A stretch of DNA of 23,856 nt, taken from assembly GCA_964463605.1 (NCBI GenBank), contig CAYXBZ010000010.1, positions 1 to 23,856 on the forward strand, given 5' to 3'. The first letter of the stretch is position 1, and every line of letters starts with the position of its first letter. Below, piece after piece: positions 14,014-22,241 of this stretch. The translations under genes were made by a program, and so were the position numbers. This DNA is from DAOLOF01 sp964463605. GTDB lineage: Bacteria; Patescibacteriota; Microgenomatia; UBA1400; PJMF01. The notes below the pieces were generated by a model. It was not told the DNA's origin. It saw only the letters and a list, made by a program, of their open reading frames with translations, and searched no databases.

Positions 14014-14445
14014 ATGAGTATTTCTTTAGAAGGATATAAATATCAATCTCATCAAGAAGAGGAAATGAAAAAACTTATTGTGAGAGCTCTTGATTCTCAA
14101 AATTCAGATCTTTACTCAGTTGCTGCTCAATTGGTTAATCTAACTCGCGAAGCTGGTATGTTGCCACATATAAGTGACGAGCAGTTATTAGACTCATACT
14201 TTGATTTTTTGGGCAAATTTTGTTCGACATCTAATAACAAACATTGGCCGTCAGCAGAGGAAGATCTTGCTCAAATCATGCTTGAGAATGCTCAAAGTAA
14301 ATATAACCTGGCATATGCAGTTTGGCTCCTGGTCAAGACTTGCAATAGTAATAATTGCCCCAAAGAAGAAAACGAGGGGATATTAAGAAGACCCAAAGCA
14401 ACAATTGAGTCTGGACCAGGAAGATACAGTCTTACCAGCAGATAA
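14014..14445 (+). CDS. Unrecognised soluble protein, 143 aa
   Basis: No family is recognised. The N-terminal 110 residues look helical and acidic, with regular hydrophobic spacing (MKKLIVRALDSQ, YSVAAQLVNLTREAG, EEDLAQIMLENAQ, YAVWLLVKTC). The last 30 residues are polar and probably disordered. Two cysteines (CNSNNC) close the helical part. There is no signal peptide and no membrane helix. Initiation at ATG 14014 is supported by an AGGA ribosome-binding site 7 nt upstream, unlike several neighbours that lack one. An intrinsic terminator sits 32 bp before the start, so expression may be governed by readthrough or by a promoter within 13983-14005, where A/T-rich -10-like words occur. Confidence 0.65.
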   Translation: MSISLEGYKYQSHQEEEMKKLIVRALDSQNSDLYSVAAQLVNLTREAGMLPHISDEQLLDSYFDFLGKFCSTSNNKHWPSAEEDLAQIMLENAQSKYNLAYAVWLLVKTCNSNNCPKEENEGILRRPKATIESGPGRYSLTSR

Positions 14446-14488
14446 TTATTCTTTCTGATCAATTACACCAGTTGGATTGTTATCACGC

Positions 14489-14494
14489 TATAAT
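14489..14494 (+). promoter_or_regulatory. -10 box abutting the hydrolase start codon
   Basis: A perfect TATAAT is followed by exactly 6 nt and then ATG at 14501, placing the predicted transcription start on the A of the start codon. No convincing -35 box is seen. This supports ATG 14501 over an upstream TTG at 14477 in the same frame, which lies before the -10 box. Confidence 0.55.
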
Positions 14495-14500
14495 AACAGC

Positions 14501-15688
14501 ATGAAATACTTTTTTGCTGTTGTTCTCTTTACAATATTTTTAGCTTTAACTACAACACTTGGCTATTGGGTTGGCCAACAAAACCCCGACCAAAATCTTT
14601 TATCATTGCTTTCCTCTTCGCCATCTCAATTAATCTCACCATTAACCATAACTCCAGAACCAACTCCCAAGCCGCTGCCTCTTAATCAATACTCAATCCC
14701 GAATCTCAAAAAATATCCCTTTGAGTCCAGCCAGATCATTGTCACTCAGGTTGTTGAAGAGCAAGAAACATTTAACACATACCTTTTTTCTTATCAAACA
14801 ATGGGCAAAACCATGACCGGGTCAGCTAACATTCCTCAAGAATGCAAGGAAAAACCAAGCTGCCCAGTGGTTGTTTTAGTCAGAGGCTACGCCACTCCAG
14901 AACAGTACTCGCCAGGCTTTGGCACAAGAAATGCTGCAGCTGTTTTTGCTAATAACGGCTACATCACCTTGGCGCCGGATTTTTTTGGTTTTGCCAACTC
15001 AGACCCAGAGTCAGAAGACTCCTGGGAAGCGAGATTTATTAAACCCATCAATGTTATTGAGTTAATCGAGTCACTTAAAGACAATTCAAGTCTTCAAATA
15101 AGCCCCAGCGTTGCATCTTCAATAGAGAGTCCTTCTGCAGAAGATTTGTCTGACACCATCAGTTTCACTGATTTCGTAACTGCCGATCCATCACAAATCA
15201 ACATCTGGGCCCACAGCAATGGCGGTCAAATTACTCTTAGTTTACTTCAAGTTTTAGAAGAACCGATTCCAGCTACTTTATGGGCACCGGTCACCGCCCC
15301 CTTCCCCTACTCAATCTTGTTTTTCACGAGAACCAGCGCCGATGAAGGCAAAGAGGCCCGAGCTTGGCTAGCGATGTTTGAAAAAGATTATGACGTTTTT
15401 GATTTTACTGTTACTCAACACTTGGACAAACTCACGGGTCCCATCCAAATCCATCATGGAGCCAGAGATCCTGATGCTCTAATAGTCTGGTCAGATAGTT
15501 TCATAAAAAAAATAGAGCTAGAAAATAAAGCTCGAGAAGATGAGGCAGAATCTGAAGAGAGATCGCATCAGCTGCCAATAGAATATAATTACTTTGTTTA
15601 CCCTCAAGCCGATCACAACCTCCAGCCAAGTGAAAACTGGAATCAAGCGATCGCTCGGGATTTAGAATTTTTTGCAAAATACAACTAA
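14501..15688 (+). CDS. Membrane-anchored alpha/beta hydrolase
   Basis: This is a 395-residue alpha/beta-hydrolase of the dienelactone hydrolase/prolyl oligopeptidase-like group. An N-terminal hydrophobic helix (about 2-24) anchors or exports it, followed by a Pro/Thr-rich linker (40-65). The fold is seen in VVVLVRGYATPEQY (oxyanion region), GYITLAPDFFGFANS, the nucleophile elbow WAHSNGGQ with Ser239, the acid in HHGARDPDA (Asp323), and ADHNLQP with His372. The nucleophile motif is A-H-S-N-G rather than G-x-S-x-G. An insertion of about 40 residues rich in Ser/Glu sits between strand 4 and the nucleophile. It probably acts outside the membrane on esters or peptides; substrate unknown. The unrecognised membrane protein gene follows 11 bp downstream. 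Confidence 0.85.
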   Translation: MKYFFAVVLFTIFLALTTTLGYWVGQQNPDQNLLSLLSSSPSQLISPLTITPEPTPKPLPLNQYSIPNLKKYPFESSQIIVTQVVEEQETFNTYLFSYQTMGKTMTGSANIPQECKEKPSCPVVVLVRGYATPEQYSPGFGTRNAAAVFANNGYITLAPDFFGFANSDPESEDSWEARFIKPINVIELIESLKDNSSLQISPSVASSIESPSAEDLSDTISFTDFVTADPSQINIWAHSNGGQITLSLLQVLEEPIPATLWAPVTAPFPYSILFFTRTSADEGKEARAWLAMFEKDYDVFDFTVTQHLDKLTGPIQIHHGARDPDALIVWSDSFIKKIELENKAREDEAESEERSHQLPIEYNYFVYPQADHNLQPSENWNQAIARDLEFFAKYN

Positions 15689-15699
15689 TTTTTTAAGAT

Positions 15700-16176
15700 A
15701 TGTCTAGGGCATCATCAAGAATTAAAAAAAGCAAAAGAGCTCAAACAAGAAGAGTTAAGACTGCACCTCCTTCGCAACAAAAAACTAAAAAAGTATCGTC
15801 ACAAAAGAAAAACGCGTCTCACCAAACTTCTTGGTTAAAGGGTTATATAACCCATCTACCAACGTTTTTACTTTGCTTAGTAAGTGGTTACTTAACCTAT
15901 TTATTTATTTCAAACGTTAGTCCTGAATCTGTTAGACATTTTCTTTTGCCCAATACTTATTTACCCTTGATTGTTTTAGTTTTCATCACAATATTCTTTC
16001 TTTTCAGCTTTCTGCTTCTTAACAGCCGAAGAGGAATGTTTGCTGCAAATTACATCAGTTTACTTCTCTTTTTAGCCCTTAATCAGGTAATTATTGACTG
16101 GAGACTAATAACATTGCTGTTAGTTCCCTTTGTCACAATCGAGATAATATTAAGCTTAATAATTCAATCAAACTAA
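15700..16176 (+). CDS. Small membrane protein with basic N-terminal tail, 158 aa
   Basis: No family is recognised. The first 45 residues are strongly basic and low in complexity (RIKKSKRAQTRRVK and later KTKKVSSQKK), probably disordered and cytoplasmic. Three to four hydrophobic helices follow, at about 52-72, 84-108, 112-130 and 134-156. The gene starts 11 bp after the hydrolase stop, so the two are likely cotranscribed. The basic tail could contact nucleic acid, phospholipid head groups or ribosomes; nothing in the sequence decides this. No ribosome-binding site is visible. Confidence 0.7.
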   Translation: MSRASSRIKKSKRAQTRRVKTAPPSQQKTKKVSSQKKNASHQTSWLKGYITHLPTFLLCLVSGYLTYLFISNVSPESVRHFLLPNTYLPLIVLVFITIFFLFSFLLLNSRRGMFAANYISLLLFLALNQVIIDWRLITLLLVPFVTIEIILSLIIQSN

Positions 16177-16178
16177 AC

Positions 16179-16184
16179 TATAAT
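16179..16184 (+). promoter_or_regulatory. -10 box in front of metG leader
   Basis: A perfect TATAAT lies just after the preceding stop codon. Seven nt later there is an ATG opening a 15-codon frame (16192-16239), the same close spacing seen at other genes here. It would give a metG transcript beginning at about 16191, some 70 nt before the metG ATG. Confidence 0.5.
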
Positions 16185-16191
16185 AGCCAAA

Positions 16192-16239
16192 ATGATTCTT
16201 GGCGACAAAATAGTTATTCTACTTGGATCAAGTCACTAA
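16192..16239 (+). CDS. Possible 15-codon leader peptide upstream of metG
   Basis: The frame encodes MILGDKIVILLGSSH and ends with TAA 24 nt before the metG start. It contains no Met beyond the first, so it is not an obvious Met-attenuation peptide. Its only support is the TATAAT placed 7 nt before its ATG, which would make it the first start codon on the transcript. It may be a chance frame. Confidence 0.3.
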   Translation: MILGDKIVILLGSSH

Positions 16240-16263
16240 TCAAACGAAAGCAGTTGCAATCAC

Positions 16264-17679
16264 ATGAAAAACAGATTTTACCTTACCACAACTTTGCCTT
16301 ACGTTAACGCCGAGCCACACATTGGCTTTGGTTTAGAGATTACTGAAGCCGATGTCATCTCCCGCTATCAAAGAATGATTGGTCGTGAGGTAATTTTCAA
16401 CACCGGCACCGATGAACACGGACAAAAGATTTATCAAAAAGCTGTTGAGGCCGATCAAGATCCTCTGAAATATTGCGATCATTATGTTCAAAAATTTCAG
16501 GACTTAAAAGATTTGCTAAATTTGAGTTACACTCACTTCATTCGCACTTCAAGCGCTAAACATCGACAAGCTGCTCAAAAATTTTGGCAGATAGCTAAAG
16601 ACAATGGAGATATTTATTTGACAAACTATCAAACAAAATATTGCGTTGGCTGTGAGTTAGAAAAAAATGAAAGTGAGTTGATTGATGGCAAATGTCCACT
16701 TCATCCTGATTTAGAACTTGAACTAAGAAATGAAGAGAATTACTTCTTTAGATTTTCAAAGTATGAAAAGCCTTTGCTAGAACTCTACCAAAATAATCCA
16801 GATTTAGTTTACCCTCAGGCTAAAATGAATGAGGCGATTGCTTTTGTTAAACAAGGTTTGCAAGATTTTAGTATCTCAAGACTAAAATCAAAAATGCCTT
16901 GGGGCATCGAAGTCCCTGAAGATCCTGATCACGTGATGTATGTTTGGTTTGATGCCCTGGTTAACTACATCTCCACACTTGACTGGCCCAATGATCAAGA
17001 AACCTTCTCAAACTTTTGGCCAGGAATACAAATCGCTGGAAAAGATAATTTGCGTCAACAAGCAGTAATGTGGCAAGCAATGTTGATGTCGGTAGGTCTA
17101 CCCAACAGCAAAAAAATATTGATTAATGGATTTATCAGTATTGACGGGCAAAAAATGAGTAAATCTTTGGGCAATGTCATCTCACCTCAAGAAATGGTAG
17201 AAAGATATCAAACCGATGCTTCAAGAATGCTTCTAGTCTCTTTGGGTACTTTTGCTGATGATATGGATGTGAGTTGGGAAAAACTTGATAAGAAATACAA
17301 AGCGGATCTAGCCAATGGATTGGGGAATTTGTGCTCAAGAGTAGCAAAAATGGCTCAAACAGAGCAACTGGTTTATCAGTCAAAATTATGTCCACTTAAT
17401 AAGACATATCAAGAGTTGATGAATGCTTTTCAACTCACAGAAGCGCTTGATTGGATTATGGATCAATCTCGACAGCTCGATCTCTTTCTCAGTCACAAAA
17501 AACCCTGGGAAAAAACTGGTCAAGAAAAAAAAGATCTGCTACTGGATGCAATCGAAAAAATTCAAACAATCGCCTTTCATCTTCAACCTTTTATGCCAGA
17601 TACTTCTCAATTTATTCAAAATCACTTTCACAACGAGATAAAAGCCTTAACTCCATTATTTCCACAACTCCCAGATTAG
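16264..17679 (+). CDS. metG: Methionyl-tRNA synthetase
   Basis: This 471-residue class I synthetase charges tRNA(Met), including the initiator. The N-terminus FYLTTTLPYVNAEPHIGFG carries the HIGH motif as HIGF at 19-22. KMSKS is intact at 297-301 within DGQKMSKSLGN. The connective peptide holds one zinc knuckle, CVGC (127-130) with C144PLH147. Residues 259-276 (GKDNLRQQAVMWQAML) have Gln-Gln where E. coli-type enzymes have Phe-His. The helical anticodon domain follows, and the protein ends without the C-terminal EMAP/Trbp111 dimerisation domain, as in many compact MetRS. No ribosome-binding site is seen. The tatD gene follows immediately, a common metG-tatD order. Confidence 0.95.
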   Translation: MKNRFYLTTTLPYVNAEPHIGFGLEITEADVISRYQRMIGREVIFNTGTDEHGQKIYQKAVEADQDPLKYCDHYVQKFQDLKDLLNLSYTHFIRTSSAKHRQAAQKFWQIAKDNGDIYLTNYQTKYCVGCELEKNESELIDGKCPLHPDLELELRNEENYFFRFSKYEKPLLELYQNNPDLVYPQAKMNEAIAFVKQGLQDFSISRLKSKMPWGIEVPEDPDHVMYVWFDALVNYISTLDWPNDQETFSNFWPGIQIAGKDNLRQQAVMWQAMLMSVGLPNSKKILINGFISIDGQKMSKSLGNVISPQEMVERYQTDASRMLLVSLGTFADDMDVSWEKLDKKYKADLANGLGNLCSRVAKMAQTEQLVYQSKLCPLNKTYQELMNAFQLTEALDWIMDQSRQLDLFLSHKKPWEKTGQEKKDLLLDAIEKIQTIAFHLQPFMPDTSQFIQNHFHNEIKALTPLFPQLPD

Positions 17680-17694
17680 TTGAGCATAAAAAGC

Positions 17695-18594
17695 ATGAAA
17701 AACAACATCTTTGACACTCACTGTCATTATAATCTTGAGCCATTGTTTTCGGGAAAAGAGCAGTTTTTCAGTAAAAAACATATGGATCAATGTATAGGTT
17801 TGGGCTGGAAAGATCACTGGCAAAAAGCACAAAAAAATGGCGTGTTAGCAAGCTTGATTGCTGGAACCGATCTTCAGTCAAGCCAACTGGCTATCGATAT
17901 CAGTCGCCAGCACCCTCACTTATTTGCGAGCATTGGTCTTAACCCGGTTGATTTTCACTCGCATAACAGAGACTCTTTGCTTAAAGATCTTGAAGAAATA
18001 CAAGATTTGGCAAAAAACGAAAAGGTAGTAGCTATTGGAGAAACAGGGCTAGATTACTTTAGATTTACCGATCAATCTAATGGCTCTTTACTAATCGATC
18101 TTCAGCAAGAGATATTTGTTAAACACATTCAGCTTGCCAATCAATTCCAAAAACCACTGATTATTCATGCGAGAGACAAACACGATACTGCTTATCTTTC
18201 AATTATCGATCTATTAAAAACTCATTATCAGTTCATTAAGCCTTTTGTACTTCATTGTGTGTCTGGACCTCTTGATTATATCGAGACCGCTCTTGAATTG
18301 GGCGGATATATCTCGTTTGCAGGCAATATTACTTATCCTAACGCCCAAAATTTACGAGAAATATTGAGCATAGTCCCTTTTGATCGATTATTAATTGAGA
18401 CTGATGCTCCTTTTTTGCCACCACAATCATATCGAGGAGAAGTTAATCAACCAGCCTATATCTGCAACACTGCAAGCTACCTTCAGGAAAATTTTGAAGT
18501 TAATTTGGCTCAAGTTTTGGTTAACAGTCAAAATTTTTTTGATGTTCATATTCAGGCGGAATCTTACAACCAATCCAAAGATGGGTTAAAATAA
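17695..18594 (+). CDS. tatD: TatD-family metal-dependent deoxyribonuclease
   Basis: The 299-residue TIM-barrel hydrolase has the complete TatD metal set: H9xH11 in FDTHCHYN, E116 in AIGETGLDYF, H158 in IIHARD, H187 in VLHCVSG, and D237 in LIETDAPFLPP. TatD enzymes are Mg-dependent 3'-5' exonucleases or DNases implicated in DNA repair and turnover; RNA trimming is also reported for the family. The frame can open at a TTG (17680) directly after the metG stop, but the ATG at 17695 fits the family N-terminus better. An extra 25-35 residues between strand 1 and strand 2 (about 16-45) lengthen it beyond the usual 260. It is followed after 19 bp by the GT2 gene. Confidence 0.92.
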   Translation: MKNNIFDTHCHYNLEPLFSGKEQFFSKKHMDQCIGLGWKDHWQKAQKNGVLASLIAGTDLQSSQLAIDISRQHPHLFASIGLNPVDFHSHNRDSLLKDLEEIQDLAKNEKVVAIGETGLDYFRFTDQSNGSLLIDLQQEIFVKHIQLANQFQKPLIIHARDKHDTAYLSIIDLLKTHYQFIKPFVLHCVSGPLDYIETALELGGYISFAGNITYPNAQNLREILSIVPFDRLLIETDAPFLPPQSYRGEVNQPAYICNTASYLQENFEVNLAQVLVNSQNFFDVHIQAESYNQSKDGLK

Positions 18595-18613
18595 CCCCAG
18601 TAATAAGAGATTA

Positions 18614-20107
18614 ATGATAAAAAGATACTTTAAACGACATCCAATTCGAACCAAGCGAGCTTTAGAAATATTACCAGGCTTTGTTTCTTGGTCATTGATT
18701 TTATTTCCTATATGGGGTTCATTTGTCTTTCCAGTGGGAGTAGCATATTTCGTCATCATTTTTGCTGTTTACTGGCTACACAGGTCATTGATCCTGGCTT
18801 TTTTATCAATTTTGGCCCACTTCAAGATAAAAGCAGCATCTAAATTTGACTGGGTGGCAGACTTAAAGAGTCAACACCCTCATCAATGGGATGAAGTTCA
18901 TCACATTATCGTGATACCAACCTACAAAGAACCGCTTTACATTCTCAAGAGAACTTTAAATGGACTTAGTCAACAATCTTTTCCCACGAAAAATATTCAC
19001 ATTATGCTGTCTTTCGAAGAAAGGGAGGGTCAAGTAGCCCAAACTAAAGCCCAGAAGTTAATCGATGAGTATAAAGATATTTTTGGCAACTTATGGACTT
19101 CATTTCATCCAGATATCGAAGATGAGGTTAAAGGAAAATCTTCAAACACCTCATGGGGAGCAAAGATCGCTAAGCAAAAATTAATTGATGAGCAAAATTA
19201 CGATATCAACAAAGTAACTATTACCAGCGAAGATGCCGATGCCATCTTTCATCAACATTACTTTTCTTATCTCACTTACGAGTTCTTGCAAAGTAATGAA
19301 CCGTATAACGTTGTCTGGCAGGGAGCAATCATGTTTTATAACAATATTTGGGAAGTTCCTGCTCCAATTAGGGTTCTGGCTTCCTCGTTTTCGGTAATAC
19401 AGATGTATATCCTTATGAGAAAAGATCGATTGATTAATTTTTCAACCTACTCCACTACTCTCAAGCATGCCCAAGAAATTGGTTACTGGGACACTGACGT
19501 TATTCCTGAAGACTATCGTTTTTTCTTTAAATCTTATTTTGCTAAAAAAGGTAATTTTCAAGTTCAACCAATTTTTCTACCAATATACTGTGATGCAGCT
19601 CAGGCAGACGGACTTATTAATACTTTCAAAAATCAATACGAGCAGTTGAAGCGTTGGGCTTGGGGAGTAAGTGATGATGCTTATATTATTCGGCAATATG
19701 TTTTGTCTGATGCTCCTTTCTTTGACAAAACATTGAGGGTACTAAAGGTAATTGAAGATCATTTTTTGTGGCCTGTTAATTGGTTTGCTATTACCATAGC
19801 AGCTAGCTTGCCACCTCTTTTAAATCAAGACTTCAACCGAACTATTATCGGTAAGACATTGCCTCAAGTAACTTCGCTATTGCTAACATTTGCACTATTT
19901 TCAATGATAATTGTTATCATTATTGATGCTCTTAATCGACCGCCTCGACCCAAAGAAAAAAGTTTTTTTTCTTTTATTTTTCAACCGCTTGAATTTATAT
20001 TAATGCCTGTTATTGGATTCTTCTTTTCGGCTTTACCCGGAATAGATGCCCACACCAGACTAATGCTTGGAAAATATATAGAGTATAAGGTTACCACCAA
20101 AGTGTAG
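18614..20107 (+). CDS. Membrane family 2 glycosyltransferase (cellulose-synthase-like layout)
   Basis: This is a 497-residue processive-type GT2 enzyme that would transfer sugars from nucleotide-sugar donors at the inner face of the membrane. Two N-terminal helices lie at about 22-40 and 42-68. The catalytic domain starts with HHIIVIPTYKEP at 96-107, followed by the D-x-D in TSEDADA (D207, D209), the base in IPEDYRF (E299-D300) and QLKRW at 344-348. Three or four C-terminal helices follow (about 370-395, 405-430, 445-470). The Q-x-x-R-W and split membrane layout resemble cellulose/hyaluronan synthase-like enzymes, but there is no PilZ domain. It opens the glycan cluster that continues to the right edge. 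Sugar and acceptor are unknown. Confidence 0.88.
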   Translation: MIKRYFKRHPIRTKRALEILPGFVSWSLILFPIWGSFVFPVGVAYFVIIFAVYWLHRSLILAFLSILAHFKIKAASKFDWVADLKSQHPHQWDEVHHIIVIPTYKEPLYILKRTLNGLSQQSFPTKNIHIMLSFEEREGQVAQTKAQKLIDEYKDIFGNLWTSFHPDIEDEVKGKSSNTSWGAKIAKQKLIDEQNYDINKVTITSEDADAIFHQHYFSYLTYEFLQSNEPYNVVWQGAIMFYNNIWEVPAPIRVLASSFSVIQMYILMRKDRLINFSTYSTTLKHAQEIGYWDTDVIPEDYRFFFKSYFAKKGNFQVQPIFLPIYCDAAQADGLINTFKNQYEQLKRWAWGVSDDAYIIRQYVLSDAPFFDKTLRVLKVIEDHFLWPVNWFAITIAASLPPLLNQDFNRTIIGKTLPQVTSLLLTFALFSMIIVIIIDALNRPPRPKEKSFFSFIFQPLEFILMPVIGFFFSALPGIDAHTRLMLGKYIEYKVTTKV

Positions 20108-20164
20108 TGCTTACTTGTCATTAAAATTGGTCTTTCTTGAAATATCGCTCTTTCACTTCGCTTT

Positions 20165-20179
20165 TATAATCGCTAAAAT
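20165..20179 (+). promoter_or_regulatory. -10-like boxes upstream of the GT-C gene
   Basis: Two boxes lie close together: TATAAT (20165-20170) and TAAAAT (20174-20179). The second is followed by exactly 6 nt and then the ATG at 20186, fitting a leaderless start. No strong -35 box is visible (TTTCAC at 20151-20156 has 17-nt spacing). The 78-bp gap after the GT2 gene is otherwise empty. Confidence 0.4.
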
Positions 20180-20185
20180 AGAGTC

Positions 20186-21862
20186 ATGATCAAAACCTTC
20201 CTTCTAAAAATAGATAAATTGCTAGACCGACACACTGCTCTTCTTCTTTCTTTAATGATCTTGGTCATCCTCAGAGTTCCCAACTTTTTTGATCCTTATT
20301 GGTATGGCGATGAAGCAATCTATTTAACTCTTGGCCAAAGCATTCGATCTGGACAAAAACTTTATACTGACATCGTAGATCACAAAACCCCAATTATTTA
20401 TTACTTAGCAGCTGTGCCCAATCAATTTTGGTTTAGGATACTGCTGTTTGGTTGGATGATTGTTACCACCACTCTTTTCTATGATATTTCAATCAAGATC
20501 TTTAAAAAGTCGGTTGCTTACTTTGGAACGCTGATGTTTGTTCTTTTAACCACTCTTCCTTATTTTGAAGGTCATCTACCGAACGGGGAGTTATTTGTTA
20601 TGGGTTTTGTTATTACTGGCTTATGGTTACTTCTGAGATCAGATTATTTAAAGACCATCCTTGAACCTAACTCAAAGATAAACAGAAAGTTTGTGAAAAA
20701 ACAGTTTCTTCCGCTATTTGCTGTAGGAATTCTATTTGGACTCGGAATCTTAACCAAGGTTCCTGCTCTACTTGATTTTGCTGCTCTTATCACTCTTCCC
20801 TGGTTCTTTATCATTCACAAACACCTTAAAGAAGTAGGCTCCATCAATTCAAATAAATCTTCAAGAGGAAAATCTTTTATTCAAACAATTATCTCAAACA
20901 CCAAAAGGTGCATCAATCACACCTTTAACAAAAAATTAATCAACAAAGTTATAGCTCTTATTTGGCACTGGCTGCCCATGATTTTAGGGATGGTCACACC
21001 AATATTGTTATCGATTATTTATTTTATTTCAGTTGGTTCAGGAGCTGACTATTTGGAGTTTGGACTGCTATATAATTTCCATTACACCCAAACTTGGACT
21101 CACAACTTTGGAAGCAGCTTGGTGAACTTTTTGTTTACACTCCCAGGAAAAACCTTAATACTTGGGTTTTTACTAACCACCATTACTTTAATAAAATCAC
21201 TTCCTCTAAAAGCCAAGTTTTTCTGTGGCTGGTATCTGCTAACTCTCTACTCAGTACTTCTTTCAAACAGACCATATCCCCACTACTTTCTTCAATCGGT
21301 ACCTGCTCTAGTACTCTTGATAGCCTATTGGCTTGATTTGATCGCGAGAAATAAAAAGAGTCACTACAAAGAATTATTTTCCACTACACTTTCAATACTT
21401 TTTTCTACAGCTTTAACTGTGGCAATTCTGATTACTCTTAATTTTGGCACATACTCAACATCAAAATATTACAACAATTTTTATCAATACCTTACAGGTA
21501 GAATAAATCAAAAACAGTACTATCAAACCTTCAATCCGCTAATGGAAGATAATTATGAAATCGCTCAGTTTCTTAAAGATCAGAATATAGATCGACTGTT
21601 TATTTGGGGGAATAACGCTATGCTCTATGCCTTAAGTGAAACCGTGCCTACAACGCGCTTCACAGTTGCCTTTCATATAAAAGATTTAAAGGTGTACGAC
21701 GAAACAATGGAGCAAATTGAACAAGATCCACCTAAGTATATTGTCGTTATGAACAATGCCTACTCTGATTTTTCTGATTTTTATCAATTCCTATCGCAAA
21801 ATTACATTCCAAATTACTCCTATTCGCATATGGTACTTTATAAAAAAACAAATGTTTTGTAA
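20186..21862 (+). CDS. GT-C membrane glycosyltransferase, GT39/ArnT-like
   Basis: This 558-residue polytopic protein has the features of lipid-linked sugar transferases (PMT/ArnT family). The first helix is followed by an extracytoplasmic loop with D42-E43 in WYGDEAIYL and D65-H-K-T-P in VDHKTPIIYYL, matching the acidic D-E metal/base site and the DHK-P motif of family 39. About ten further hydrophobic helices span 75-435, interrupted by a Lys/Ser-rich cytoplasmic loop at about 210-255. A C-terminal soluble region of about 120 residues carries DNYEIAQFLKDQNIDRLFIWG, seen in related bacterial enzymes. It should use a polyprenyl-phosphate sugar, consistent with the downstream lipid-carrier enzymes. 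The ATG is preceded by a -10-like box. Its stop overlaps the next gene. Confidence 0.85.
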   Translation: MIKTFLLKIDKLLDRHTALLLSLMILVILRVPNFFDPYWYGDEAIYLTLGQSIRSGQKLYTDIVDHKTPIIYYLAAVPNQFWFRILLFGWMIVTTTLFYDISIKIFKKSVAYFGTLMFVLLTTLPYFEGHLPNGELFVMGFVITGLWLLLRSDYLKTILEPNSKINRKFVKKQFLPLFAVGILFGLGILTKVPALLDFAALITLPWFFIIHKHLKEVGSINSNKSSRGKSFIQTIISNTKRCINHTFNKKLINKVIALIWHWLPMILGMVTPILLSIIYFISVGSGADYLEFGLLYNFHYTQTWTHNFGSSLVNFLFTLPGKTLILGFLLTTITLIKSLPLKAKFFCGWYLLTLYSVLLSNRPYPHYFLQSVPALVLLIAYWLDLIARNKKSHYKELFSTTLSILFSTALTVAILITLNFGTYSTSKYYNNFYQYLTGRINQKQYYQTFNPLMEDNYEIAQFLKDQNIDRLFIWGNNAMLYALSETVPTTRFTVAFHIKDLKVYDETMEQIEQDPPKYIVVMNNAYSDFSDFYQFLSQNYIPNYSYSHMVLYKKTNVL

Positions 21863-22239
21863 TGTTAGGCACGCAAACAAAGAGAAGAACTACTGGAAAA
21901 ACCAGGTTCAGCCTTGGTCCAAGATATGCTTTAGTACCTCTTAGAATATCAATATTGATATCTTTTTTTCTTATTGTGTATACACTGGCTCTTCAACCAT
22001 TCATCCAACCAGTAGTGCCAATTTTTCACTCTTTACTTTCAGGTTCTGATCAACTTGCGCCTAAGATTTGGCTATTAATTTTTCCCGCATTATCGATCTT
22101 TATCAACATCGTTCACATTGGAGCCATCAATATTACATCTATGAGTCAGCTGGTGATTAAACTCTATGCATGGGCTGATTTATTATTGCAACTTATACTG
22201 CTAATGATAACTTTAAGAAATACTTTGGTAGTCTTGTAG
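21862..22239 (+). CDS. Small membrane protein, 125 aa, unknown function
   Basis: The start codon shares its A with the stop of the preceding gene (TAATG), so translation is coupled. A basic N-terminal tail of about 25 residues precedes three hydrophobic helices at about 27-50, 66-92 and 98-122. No family is recognised. Its position between a GT-C enzyme and the WecA-like transferase suggests an accessory role in glycan assembly; nothing in the sequence proves this. Confidence 0.75.
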   Translation: MLGTQTKRRTTGKTRFSLGPRYALVPLRISILISFFLIVYTLALQPFIQPVVPIFHSLLSGSDQLAPKIWLLIFPALSIFINIVHIGAINITSMSQLVIKLYAWADLLLQLILLMITLRNTLVVL

Positions 22240-22241
22240 AT

